Of a stretch of 64,000 bases of DNA, positions 58,901 to 64,000 are shown piece by piece. How positions within the stretch are numbered: the first letter of the stretch is position 1; each line of letters opens with the position of its first letter. The notes below the pieces were generated by a model. That model had not been told where the DNA came from. It saw nothing but the letters and a program-made list of their open reading frames with translations, and made no database searches. The position numbers and the translations under genes were made by a program. Source of the stretch: Paraescarpia echinospica (lineage: Eukaryota; Annelida; Polychaeta; Sabellida; Siboglinidae); contig CM034533.1 in the NCBI GenBank assembly GCA_020002185.1, positions 36,444,024-36,508,023 on the forward strand, given 5' to 3'.

Positions 58901-61900
58901 AAAACTTAACAAATTATAACAATGCGTCACGTCATTGTCTATTTGTGGTGTCATTAGGATTAATAGTAGTAGCCGGTATACCTAGGGCCAGGCTATAGAC
59001 TATACAGTATAGTAGCTTGACTAGATCAAAGCCAAAGTCATGCCAGGGGACGACAAAACCATTACGTTACACTAGTCATCGACATCGTCTACTCAACTCT
59101 AGTAGGCACTTCAAACGATTCTGCTCGCTACGTAATTTTCCGTGCGCCGCGATCCGTTCACGATTTAGCCGTGTCGTTTACGCACCGCCCGGGTAGTGCT
59201 TTGTTTTAACTCTTGGATTCGCGCGCTTTATCTGGTCGTTGATGTCATCTGCTGATGGATTCATTTTGCTGGTAAGTCAAATTTTATTTACGTGTCTTTC
59301 TTTTTCAAATTTGACCAAATAATCTGCTAGATTTTATCGATTTGACGACATAGCTGTTTTTCATTAGTAAAGTTAGCACATTTGCATTAGTATAAGAAGA
59401 AATCGTTTGTGTTTAGCAAGATCTACTAGGTTTATATTAGTCTGTGTTGAAAAATCTTTGGCGGAATCGGGTGCCATCTATGATTTTGAACCGTTCCAAA
59501 AAATTGAAGTTTCACCATTGTCAGGCATTGCGTTTCGATGAAATCGCATGCGCATATACAAAACCAGGTCGGATTAAGCTATATAAGTGTGTCTAAGAGA
59601 AAAGATTTAGTGTTTAGCCTGATCTATAGGGATTTATGCTAGTCTGTGTTGAAAAATCTTTGGCGGATTCGGGCGCCATATATGGTTTTTGAGCCATTCA
59701 AAAATCATGATACGATTATTTGACCGATCTGTGACTATTGGTTAAGCCACTTGCGCCGCGTCATCGACATCGTGATGATGTCATCGGAGCCATATTGTGA
59801 CTTATTCCACATTACTGAAATTAAATCACTACAACACAACAGTCAAAGTAGTAGTTTAGAGTTGCTAGACTTTCACTTTGTTTAATTAATAGCCTATTAC
59901 TATGATACTATGGGCCAAGCATGGTAGTCTTAGACTTAGGCTAGCCTTAGCCTAGGAAAGGGCTGGTTACTGCTTACTCTTGCCTTGGCAGTCTTGACTT
60001 GGGTTTGGCATGGCTTATCATTATGCCATTATTTATGGTTATGCTTTTATTTAGAATTAGAAATAATATAAATTTCATTATGCAATAATTTTAAATAATT
60101 GTTGTTACATATTAAATCAACAATTGGTTAGAATTTTTTTTTTACATAAAATACGTAAATTATCCGACTTAATTTGTTTAAAAAAATATTTCATGATAAA
60201 CAGTCACTGCACAACATTTTGTAAAATGTAATATAAACCATAATGCCTTGGACAGATGTAACATAATTCGTTTCATTGTGTGACAACTGACATAATGCAT
60301 TATTATAGAATTTCACTCTGCTCTCTTGAGTAACAGTTGCAGGGATAAGAAAATTATTTCACAAGATTTGCATGCAGAATCAAAACAGTTATCAAAATGT
60401 GGTACACGATGGCCTTTTTATTTCAGATATTCGCAATTACATGCAGTGACACTGATCTTACACTGATCTGTGTCTGACTGTGAAGGTACCGAGCCACAGA
60501 GTCGTCTGAATATGACATTCATCACATGCCTGCATACATACACATCTTGCTGATTATATATCTGAATCTAGATTGAACGGTGTCCATTCAACACGACATG
60601 AACATTACTTATAGACATCATGTTGACGAACACAACGTTTTTTTACAAGATACTGAAATATGAACCTAGCTGCACAGATCTTGCAGTCTACTGGCATTAA
60701 ACTATGAGACAATCAACTGCCAATATTACAAAAAGACTGTATTGTGAGCACACCAGACTTCATCTTCAGGACTTGACTCCCATGGGGAGTAACACAGAAA
60801 GCAGTCTTGCATTTGGTGCATTTGGGTCCGGCGACGGAATACTGTGAACAATTTATGAACATTACTTCATCAAGTTCATGTTGAAATGCAGAACATTACA
60901 TTATGAAGCAGTGACAATTTATTACTGGACTGTACTGAGCCTGCAACATTCATCCAACCTGTCAGGACACAGTCACACATAGACACAGTGAAGTATGACT
61001 ACTGTATTGATCTGTTGAGTTTGTGTGCTATTTAGCCAATATTTACTTATTAATAAAGTTATTGTTAATGATATATATGACTTGTTAATGTATATTTATT
61101 ATAATGTTTAATGTGGTGGTAAACATTGCATAAATTATATAACTGTCTTCATAATTATGGACATTCCAGCCTTTTATCGAAATGTATTGGTCAGTCATTA
61201 GCGTGCTAATATTAGCCAATATTAACTTATTAATAAGTTACTGTTAATGTGAAATGACTGGTTAATGTATATTTATTACTATAATTAATGTGGTTTACTG
61301 CTTTCATAAATGATACAAATATCTTCATAATCATGGACATTATGGCCTTTTACTGAAATGTGTCCGTTTGTCGAGGTTGCGCACTAATTAGCCAATATTG
61401 ACTAATTAAATCAATTATTAAATAATTTGTTAATGTATATTTATTACCATTATTAATGTGGTTATACACATTGCATAATATGTATAAATATCTTCATAGT
61501 CATGGACATTATGGCCTTTTACTGATATGTTTTGGTCTGTCGAGGTTGTGCGCTAATTACCCAATATTGACTAATTAATTAAATAATTATTATTTTTAAA
61601 TTCATATTTATTACCATTATTAATGTGGTTATACACATTGCATAATATGTATAAAATCTTTATAATCATGGACATTATGGCCTTTAAATGGAGCGTTTTG
61701 GTCTGTTGAGTTTTGCATGCTACATAACTAAAATTAACTAATTAATTTGGTTATAATTAGTACTAAAAATATTAAATATTATAAATTTATTACTCTTGTC
61801 AATGTGTTTGAAAACCCTGAAGACAGTATTTAAATATCTGTATAAATAAAAAAGTTATTACATTTTAAAGCAAATATTTACCTATAGAAAACACAAAAAT

Positions 61901-62330
61901 GAGTTCATTTTGCCATTGTAAGAGATACACAAAAATGACGCTGTTTTTCCGTCTTAAAAACGCAATATCTTTTGATCTATTAAAGGTATCTTAATAAAGT
62001 AAACAGTTATGTGATCCTTAACCTATTACCTTTAATTTAAGCCCATTCCCAATGTTTTAGCATGATATTTAATTTTTTGTTGAAGTGCCTAACTCTAGTA
62101 TATAAGACTATCCCTGTATTACAGGCTGTAAATGATAGACTAAACTCAATAAATACATTAACTTAGTCTTAGTACAGTCAGTTGGCCTGACACCACAAGT
62201 ACAACACCCACTACTCTGTCACTAGTACTAGTCTAACGACATAGTCAGTACCTGCAATTATCCCGGCCAGCGCTGACCATGGCCGACCCCCTTCTTTAAA
62301 CTTGACAATACGGGCCATGTCTGCGTGCAT
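34768..62330 (-). CDS. TUBGCP5: Gamma-tubulin complex component 5 (GCP5), multi-exon gene
   Basis: GCP5 is a Spc97/Spc98-family subunit of the gamma-tubulin ring complex, which nucleates microtubules at centrosomes. Exons on the minus strand spell family motifs in order: EHQILREVLWML, FVVNKDIQLSHLTD, HYGDIVWKLNQFVD, FPIWMVSCKPYLDIIDQW, EFIIHR, LMEAGDTMYDFYTPLFEK, WQDVSFLNMSLREAL, VPWPMNIILNSRCMHIYNE, FLLQIKRAKYSLD, LMHFINSLHNYMMTR, STGLEFQHEMEDAHDLD, HERCLLHEKVKFIK and a terminal NTIKRGSFPHRE. Splice phases agree across most junctions. Two boundaries (near 48749/47865 and 55117-55508) and the exons between 58.1 and 62.25 kb are unresolved. The 22-kb coding span is inflated by repeats and mobile elements in introns. 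Confidence 0.9.
34885..35280. repeat. CA, GACA and GACG microsatellite tract
   Basis: Degenerate (CA)n then (GACA)n/(GACG)n with AACCAGTGACAGTCAGTGACA-like spacers, in the last GCP5 intron. Open frames across it are composition artefacts. Confidence 0.9.
35287..35501 (-). CDS. TUBGCP5: GCP5 exon
   Basis: Acceptor CCACACAG|ATTCTG, donor CTTCAG|GTGAAC. Encodes ILHSTGLEFQHEMEDAHDLD, IHARYMCRVHERCLLHEKV and LNMALTFADHW, the most diagnostic GCP5 segment. Confidence 0.93.
35580..35873 (-). mobile_element. tRNA-derived SINE copy 1
   Basis: Homologous to copies at 56328-56637 and 58113-58440. Contains CAGGTACTCATTTATGCAGC, GAACTTGCCCAAGGTTCGAC and a degraded B box (GGATTCAAACC). Lies in a GCP5 intron, same strand as the gene. 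Confidence 0.85.
36119..36306 (-). CDS. TUBGCP5: GCP5 exon
   Basis: Acceptor CACCCCAG|ATCTGG, donor ACTCGG|GTATGG. A variable acidic/Ser segment precedes LLRMRLMHFINSLHNYMMTR, a GCP C-domain helix. Confidence 0.92.
36593..36713 (-). CDS. TUBGCP5: GCP5 exon
   Basis: Acceptor GTGTACAG|GTTCCA, donor TTTGTGG|GTGGGT. Encodes VPWPMNIILNSRCMHIYNEV and FLLQIKRAKYSLDRLSFV, a hallmark of Spc97/98 proteins. Confidence 0.92.
36799..36987. mobile_element. MITE-like repeat, copy 1
   Basis: Ends ACAGTGGAATCTCACTATTA and (reverse complement) ATGGAACCTCGCTATACTG form imperfect inverted repeats; an internal GGGACTGGGC motif is shared with copies at 42014-42206 and ~46605-46760. Confidence 0.65.
37075..42000 (+). 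mobile_element. LINE C, antisense in a GCP5 intron, with an inserted segment
   Basis: Endonuclease pieces (37537-38272: NNISVLGIAEHSRTG, SGQAKAGQGGVAIYLSKQIA, NQIDYIMIQKRW), RT (38796-39155: FRKKYRHKGPHIQ, LRICFIDYSKAFDCVNHQM), a YADDTALL box at ~39209 and a C-terminal region (41330-41990: EMKCYRKVLRVPRITRTTNA, GKRGRGRPR). Sequence at ~39330-41320 is foreign and splits the element. All frames are broken. The C-terminal layout resembles RTE-like LINEs coding for craniofacial-development-protein-2-like endonucleases. Confidence 0.82.
39330..41320. mobile_element. Composite insertion inside LINE C
   Basis: Contains another plus-strand RT fragment (39996-40283: YCVFIDYKKAFDLVDRSSLW, VVYNMYKNAKSCI) flanked by direct copies of a noncoding repeat (~39545-39685 and ~40732-40868, sharing GGCAACTGT.CAGT.TAACAG and GACCAATTA.AGA.TAGTCA). 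It ends in two ~165-bp repeats (40985-41095, 41140-41240) and GGACCTTCGGCCAAAGGAC, a short hairpin often seen at 3' ends of retroelements. Confidence 0.6.
42014..42206. mobile_element. MITE-like repeat, copy 2
   Basis: TACAGTAGAAGCTCGCTTTA at the left and the complement of AAGTTCCAGTGAATAT at the right form the same inverted ends as copy 1. It lies only 18 bp from the donor side of the GCP5 exon at 42224. Confidence 0.7.
42224..42371 (-). CDS. TUBGCP5: GCP5 exon
   Basis: Acceptor CATTTAG|TTGTAC, donor TATGAG|GTCAGT. Encodes DWLMVSSRLFVTMRNS ... ISALQSLTLQYE, preceding the VPWP exon in phase. Confidence 0.88.
42425..43452. repeat. 54-bp minisatellite, about 19 units
   Basis: Unit GTTACCTCACCCCACTTTTT + GGTCCTGAGTTGAGTCAAGT + GTTCTAAACACTAC. 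Variants TGAGTCAAG/TGTGTCATG and CCACTT/CCTCTT alternate in blocks, a higher-order pattern. One unit near 43141 has a 3-bp shortening. Located in a GCP5 intron. Confidence 0.95.
43560..43651 (-). CDS. TUBGCP5: GCP5 exon
   Basis: Acceptor GTCTTCAG|CTGCGG, donor GACCG|GTCAGT. Encodes LRFHESWQDVSFLNMSLREA. Confidence 0.9.
44160..44262. repeat. 33-bp tandem repeat, three units
   Basis: CAGGTGATCCTGGGATCATG + TGATGGACATTGT, three times, each unit containing the near-palindrome GATCCTGGGATC. It adjoins the donor side of the exon at 44269. Confidence 0.9.
44269..44331 (-). CDS. TUBGCP5: GCP5 exon, 63 bp
   Basis: Acceptor TGTTTTCAG|AGTTTA, donor GAGAAG|GTAAAA. Encodes SLYLMEAGDTMYDFYTPLFE, the strictly conserved GCP signature. 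Confidence 0.95.
44534..44705. repeat. 17-bp tandem repeat, about 10 units
   Basis: ACTTGCCCACTTGTAAC with CAATTATAAC and CACGTGTAAC variants, in a GCP5 intron. Confidence 0.93.
44805..45770. mobile_element. Nonautonomous DNA element with ~170-bp inverted ends
   Basis: Left end TTTAACTCAAAATTTGTGCC ... AACTCGCATTTATGTTGGAC is matched, inverted, by the right end near 45560-45765 (GTCCAACATAAACTCGGGTT ... GGCACAAATTCCGAGTTAAA). Similarity continues inward through TTGAATCT.GAC, GTCAT.TGACGT.CA.AATGGCTGC and GTGTTG. The interior (~44980-45560) is noncoding. Confidence 0.75.
46605..46760. mobile_element. MITE-like repeat, copy 3 (degraded)
   Basis: GGGACTGGGCTAAAGTGACC and AGGTGGCTGTATTACCAAGGTG match the interior and right part of copy 1 (GGGACTGGGCAGAAATGACC, AGGTGGCTGTATCACCGAGGTG); ends not clear. 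Confidence 0.5.
46839..47001 (-). CDS. TUBGCP5: GCP5 exon
   Basis: Acceptor GTTTGCAG|TAGACT, donor GTCAGG|GTGAGT. Encodes LNDLDWSRLSPIKLLLQTCL, YPHITHCYKAMSDRLLQTLK and GLMNYFTTVR. Confidence 0.92.
47583..47865 (-). CDS. TUBGCP5: GCP5 exon (5' boundary uncertain)
   Basis: Donor AACAG|GTGTGT is good. Encodes ETSGTLYEVFIESLQAHLG, a variable Ser/Thr/Gly stretch and LLAENFSQFVTGSSAADL. The only AG giving an exon start in this frame (before ATTCGG) does not match the phase of the upstream donor; the open frame extends to about 47920. A sequencing indel or an unrecognised junction is possible. Confidence 0.7.
48749..49055 (-). CDS. TUBGCP5: GCP5 exon (donor uncertain)
   Basis: Acceptor CTTCTAG|GAACAC. 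Encodes LGDETFWEAALKVHDKCDW, VPTFLLPIMYHVVGAGKAVE, MLQHLDGL and TLMELAPFNDDLKL. The proposed donor CTA|GTCAAG is weak. The 700 bp on its 3' side (47900-48700) shows no gene. Confidence 0.85.
49686..49965. repeat. CT-rich microsatellite (TCTC/CCCT)n
   Basis: Pure pyrimidine plus-strand tract of CTCTCT and CCCTCC motifs in a GCP5 intron. Apparent Ser/Leu/Pro or Arg/Glu frames here are composition artefacts. Confidence 0.97.
50014..50129 (-). CDS. TUBGCP5: GCP5 exon
   Basis: Acceptor TTTTTCAG|GTGAGT, donor CACAG|GTGTGT. Encodes VSFLFPIWMVSCKPYLDIID and NDSYQEFIIHR. Confidence 0.92.
50130..52600. other. GCP5 intron
   Basis: AT-rich, no supported coding segment or recognisable mobile element on either strand. 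Confidence 0.6.
52601..52806 (-). CDS. TUBGCP5: GCP5 exon
   Basis: Acceptor CTACTTGCAG|TTGAGA, donor CACACAG|GTACGT. Encodes TATLSRLLSKLSPHFMHLDF, LDVVFTNGIEACCQATSSNA and LLSHIYATLQRCDSLGG, in phase with the next exon. The 63-bp minisatellite begins within a few dozen bases of its acceptor. Confidence 0.9.
52820..55062. repeat. 63-bp minisatellite, about 32 units in two blocks
   Basis: Unit GGCAGCAGCAAGTAGACAAC + ACAGCAGGGACATATAGACA + AGGCAATAGGAGCAGGTACA + CAT. Block 1 ~52830-54084 is more variable, block 2 ~54284-55062 more uniform. A nonrepeated 200-bp spacer with its own TCTTTC.AACAAGGTTTTCTCT duplications separates them. The period is 21 codons and the minus strand is stop-free in three frames over long stretches. 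Confidence 0.96.
55117..55207 (-). CDS. TUBGCP5: GCP5 exon (boundaries tentative)
   Basis: Open frame FMSPQQFDRTHPRGLSNVNI then YDLLLDVLSL. Acceptor GAAGTAG|TTCATG and donor TTTGT|GTGATG are one workable pair, giving the right phase for the 52806 exon, but the phase from the exon at 55508 does not fit, so a small exon between 55210 and 55500 may be missed. Confidence 0.55.
55508..55760 (-). CDS. TUBGCP5: GCP5 exon
   Basis: Acceptor CATTTCAG|CAAACT, donor CTCAAG|GTATTT. Encodes QTLFNILEDLGHYGDIVWKL and FGIAISHVLQQFKWDLVAM with a Ser-rich insert between. Confidence 0.9.
56328..56637 (-). mobile_element. tRNA-derived SINE copy 2
   Basis: Minus strand: box A-like GCAGTGGCTAGAGC, box B GGTTCGAATCC, then the shared body (CTAGGTACTCATTCATACAG on plus). 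Same family as copies 1 and 3. Confidence 0.88.
57151..57244 (-). CDS. TUBGCP5: GCP5 exon
   Basis: Acceptor CTGTTGTAG|GATGCT, donor ACAGAT|GTGAGT. Encodes MLMGVSRSFIYSWQTDHFVV and NKDIQLSHLTD. Confidence 0.92.
57490..57702. repeat. Short tandem and inverted repeats in a GCP5 intron
   Basis: 57490-57582 has four units of a ~22-bp GCTCCAGGGGGCACCATGTA motif. 57630-57702 has a duplicated CATTACAGTCAAATCTAACT and a hairpin GTCAAATCTAAC/GTTAGATTTGAC. Confidence 0.85.
57866..57955 (-). CDS. TUBGCP5: GCP5 exon
   Basis: Acceptor GATTGCAG|GGAGAA, donor TTGTG|GTAAGT. Encodes EKHLVDSSVIYVTRDKAQLT and EHQILREVLW. Confidence 0.92.
57992..58096 (-). CDS. TUBGCP5: GCP5 exon
   Basis: Acceptor TCTCTGTAG|AGTCAA, donor TGTAG|GTGACT. 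Encodes VNRQLGLATEISAALRNKQL and SLWGDWKEQTEHTC, in phase with the next exon. Confidence 0.8.
58113..58440 (-). mobile_element. tRNA-derived SINE copy 3 (best preserved)
   Basis: Minus strand: box A TGGCACAGTGGC (58431-58420) and box B GGTTCGAATCC (58386-58376), followed by a ~260-bp body ending near CTGGATACTGCGCGATATAA. The A-B spacing fits an RNA polymerase III tRNA promoter. No intact tRNA cloverleaf. Confidence 0.88.
58442..58502 (-). CDS. Possible GCP5 N-terminal exon
   Basis: Behind an acceptor-like ATCGGCAG|AAAGG the frame reads KVDIGNPEWDKLDSAWNDPG before running into the SINE. The acidic, Trp-containing peptide resembles the variable N-terminal region of GCP5, but no good donor is seen. 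Confidence 0.25.
59040..59275 (+). promoter_or_regulatory. CpG-rich patch with a splice donor: candidate antisense promoter
   Basis: Locally rich in CpG (GTGCGCCGCGATCCG, TCGCGCGC) in an AT-rich intron. It is followed by ATGGATTCATTTTGCTG|GTAAGT near 59254-59270. It may start a plus-strand transcript antisense to GCP5, or be an alternative or bidirectional promoter. Confidence 0.4.
59180..61060 (+). ncRNA. Candidate antisense two-exon noncoding RNA
   Basis: Donor CTG|GTAAGT (~59270), acceptor TTATTTCAG|ATATTC (60427) and AATAAA near 61052. Splicing closes the exon 1 frame at once (TG+A), so it would be noncoding. Signals only. Confidence 0.25.
61014..61830. repeat. ~170-bp AT-rich tandem repeat, about 4.5 units
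   Basis: Landmarks AGCCAATATT.ACT.ATTAA, GTTAATGTATATTTATTA, TAATGTGGTTATACACATTG, CTTCATAATCATGGACATTA and TGGCCTTTTACTGA recur at ~61033, 61210, 61385, 61558 and 61720, with period shrinking from about 178 to 163. Confidence 0.9.
61830..62250. other. GCP5 intron sequence
   Basis: AT-rich, no supported feature. Confidence 0.5.
62252..62330 (-). CDS. TUBGCP5: Likely GCP5 first coding exon
   Basis: ATG at 62330-62328 or, more likely, 62318-62316 gives MARIVKFKEGGRPWSALAGI, similar in style to the MAR..PPWS start of vertebrate GCP5. Donor TTGCAG|GTACTG, phase 1. The next exons in phase were not found between 58.1 and 62.25 kb. Confidence 0.6.
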
Positions 62331-62340
62331 GCTGTTATAA

Positions 62341-62444
62341 ACGGAAGCGGAAATGCGAATTTGTCGTAACGCTGTTTCCTATTGGTCAGATTACGACCAG
62401 AAGCAGCGAATGAAAAACCATGTCACAACAAGCAGCGTATATAT
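62341..62444 (-). promoter_or_regulatory. GCP5 promoter: ETS-like sites, CCAAT box, TATA-like element
   Basis: ATTGG at 62381-62385 reads CCAAT on the minus strand about 60 bp upstream of the ATG. CGGAAGCGGAA (62342-62352) gives tandem ETS-like sites and TATATA (62438-62444) lies inside the palindrome GCAGCGTATATATGCTGC. Locally raised GC and CpG support a housekeeping promoter. Confidence 0.5.
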
Positions 62445-63049
62445 GCTGCAACCTGTTGAATAAAGTGAAGCTAAATTTGAGGAGCACTGAAGTGATTGAT
62501 GATCATTGTGACAACGAAAGAATCCGTAATATTTTCATCCCTCGCCATAATATTGTAATTTTAGGTGTATTACTGGAATGATTCCAGACAATCCGGAATG
62601 GTAGGCAGGTCTGCTATAACCAAATGTCCCAGCTAAGTCAAGCTACCATGCAGTCACAACACGTTTCAGCATTAGAGCTTAGTGTCAGAAATGTGATCTG
62701 GGACTACACGTGAACAATTAAAATGCTCATTAAATCTTCTATTTGTTACCTGCTACAGCAAAGTGGGTATTAGGCCACAAAATTGTGAAATGGAGTTTTG
62801 TGCCTTTTTGGATTGAACAGATCTTTAGCTTTAAAAGTATACCTTATTTGCTGAAATATCTGCAACAGCTTCTGATTTATGGCTAAAACTAATGCAAATT
62901 TTAAAGAGGAAATTAAACTGGGCATTGAAAGATAAACTTGATTTGGACATGATCTAGACAGACATTTTGGGCTTGTGTGTAGAACTGACCCATGTGACTT
63001 AACACTCAGTTCGCTGTGGCGCGGGTCACACATTAAAAAAGATGTGAGT

Positions 63050-63158
63050 TGTAACATAGCGCAGTATCGTGTCCTTCAGACTGCTCAAAGCACTTTTTTC
63101 ATTTCACTGGCAGACCTCTTTAATCGAACGTCATCTCGACTTCTTTGGAAGCAACATT
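63050..63158 (-). mobile_element. tRNA-derived SINE copy 4, 3' fragment
   Basis: GCGCAGTATCGTGTCCTTCAGACTGCTCAA and TCATCTCGACTTCTTTGGAAGC (shown in pieces of the family: GCAGTATC.., CTGGCAGACCT, TCGACTTCT..GGAAGC) match the body of copies 1-3; the tRNA-like head is absent. Confidence 0.75.
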
Positions 63159-63159
63159 C

Positions 63160-64000
63160 ATATTTGGTACTACATGTATGTTGGTTGTGGAGTGAAATAT
63201 TTCAATATTCCAGCATTGACATGTCAATGATATTTTGGATGCCACCTTACATAGATCTATATATACACTACGCTACAATTCTGACATCGACTACAAGCAG
63301 GCCCTTAGCCTGAAATAATTTTTTGCCAGTCTTGAATTAATCAAGTGTGCCTTTTAATGCACGAATGGCTGGCGTGGAAGCAATTTACATCAATCACAGC
63401 CATTATTGATCAGTTTAGTTTTTTCAATGATAAACCAGTGTCATTTAAGCCATTTGTTTAATTAATACTGATCCATTACATTTCTTTCACTGCCAGTTGT
63501 GCCAATGATAGTCATTAATGTGGACCACTAGACTTGGAACAATTAGTTAATATAGTGGGCAGCTGCCCCCTTTCAATTCAACTTGTGTTATCAGTTATAA
63601 TACCTCTCTTGGTCAGTCTTCAAGACTGGCAGATGGGTGTTTGACTAAGCCCCTGACTACAAGGTTGTGTGCAACTTAGAAGTCACCACAATGTTAGTGG
63701 CACACGGAATCCCAGTCATCTAGCTCATGCAACAACAATATATTTCTCCACAATACAATCCTTCTAAATGCCAGCTGTTAGTTTTTTAATAATTTAATAA
63801 AATGCCACTTTGGCACTGAACTGAAATAAATACCTAATAATTCCTTGGATAGTCTATTAGGGCTAGTGTGTATTTAATGAGCATCATAACCACAGGAAAT
63901 AGTCAATATGATAAACATTGGGAAATGTCACATACCACAGTTGGGTCAGAACTGACGCGTCATCACATCCTGACACTGACATGTCAATGGAATTGTCCAA
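63160..64000. other. No recognised feature
   Basis: AT-rich sequence without supported coding frames, repeats or RNA genes. Confidence 0.5.

Overview
The window is animal nuclear DNA: two intron-rich host genes with GT-AG splicing embedded in a dense layer of mobile elements. Polinton, CR1-like LINE, tRNA-derived SINE and MITE content, with low GC outside the viral-type block, suggests a marine invertebrate, possibly a mollusc or other lophotrochozoan. That placement is an inference; no sequence search was run.

Layout. 1-5.95 kb is a decayed, GC-rich Polinton/Maverick (adintovirus-like) block: two integrase copies in opposite orientation, a TATA-driven cassette (small membrane protein, capsid-like protein, small amphipathic protein) and a minus-strand series (NADAR-domain protein, packaging ATPase, two Polinton-type small proteins, integrase). 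Almost every gene is broken. 6.05-8.85 kb holds short repeats and a tandemly duplicated unit coding for an unrecognised two-helix membrane protein, with CRE-like promoter sites. 9.0-9.9 kb is a diverged ~380-bp repeat. 10.68-24.83 kb is bracketed by ~510-bp inverted repeats and contains a broken gene with a PIN/XPG-like acidic core and an eight-cysteine C-terminal cluster, plus a nested stack: a minus-strand LINE (B) split by a plus-strand LINE (A), itself split by a 3.3-kb insert that carries a MITE. A 1,000-N gap and a CA microsatellite follow.

26.1-29.9 kb holds the last five recognisable exons of a plus-strand STAM gene (endosomal sorting adaptor). Converging on it, the minus-strand gene for gamma-tubulin complex component 5 (TUBGCP5/GCP5) runs from a CCAAT-containing promoter near 62.4 kb to a stop at 34,768. 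Seventeen exons downstream of 58.1 kb and a likely first exon are placed; part of the N-terminal coding region was not found. Its introns hold a broken LINE, four SINE copies, MITEs and several minisatellites (58, 54, 33, 17 and 63 bp). The 58-bp array is built from the last coding exon of GCP5 itself.

Main points of interest: the NADAR gene inside a Polinton block, recurrent TGATG stop-start overlaps between Polinton genes, complementary lesions in the two integrases (including loss of the catalytic Glu in one), the inverted-repeat element with the nuclease-like/Cys8 gene, a LINE 3' hairpin whose stem differs between families while pairing is kept, and the GCP5 exon-derived minisatellite.
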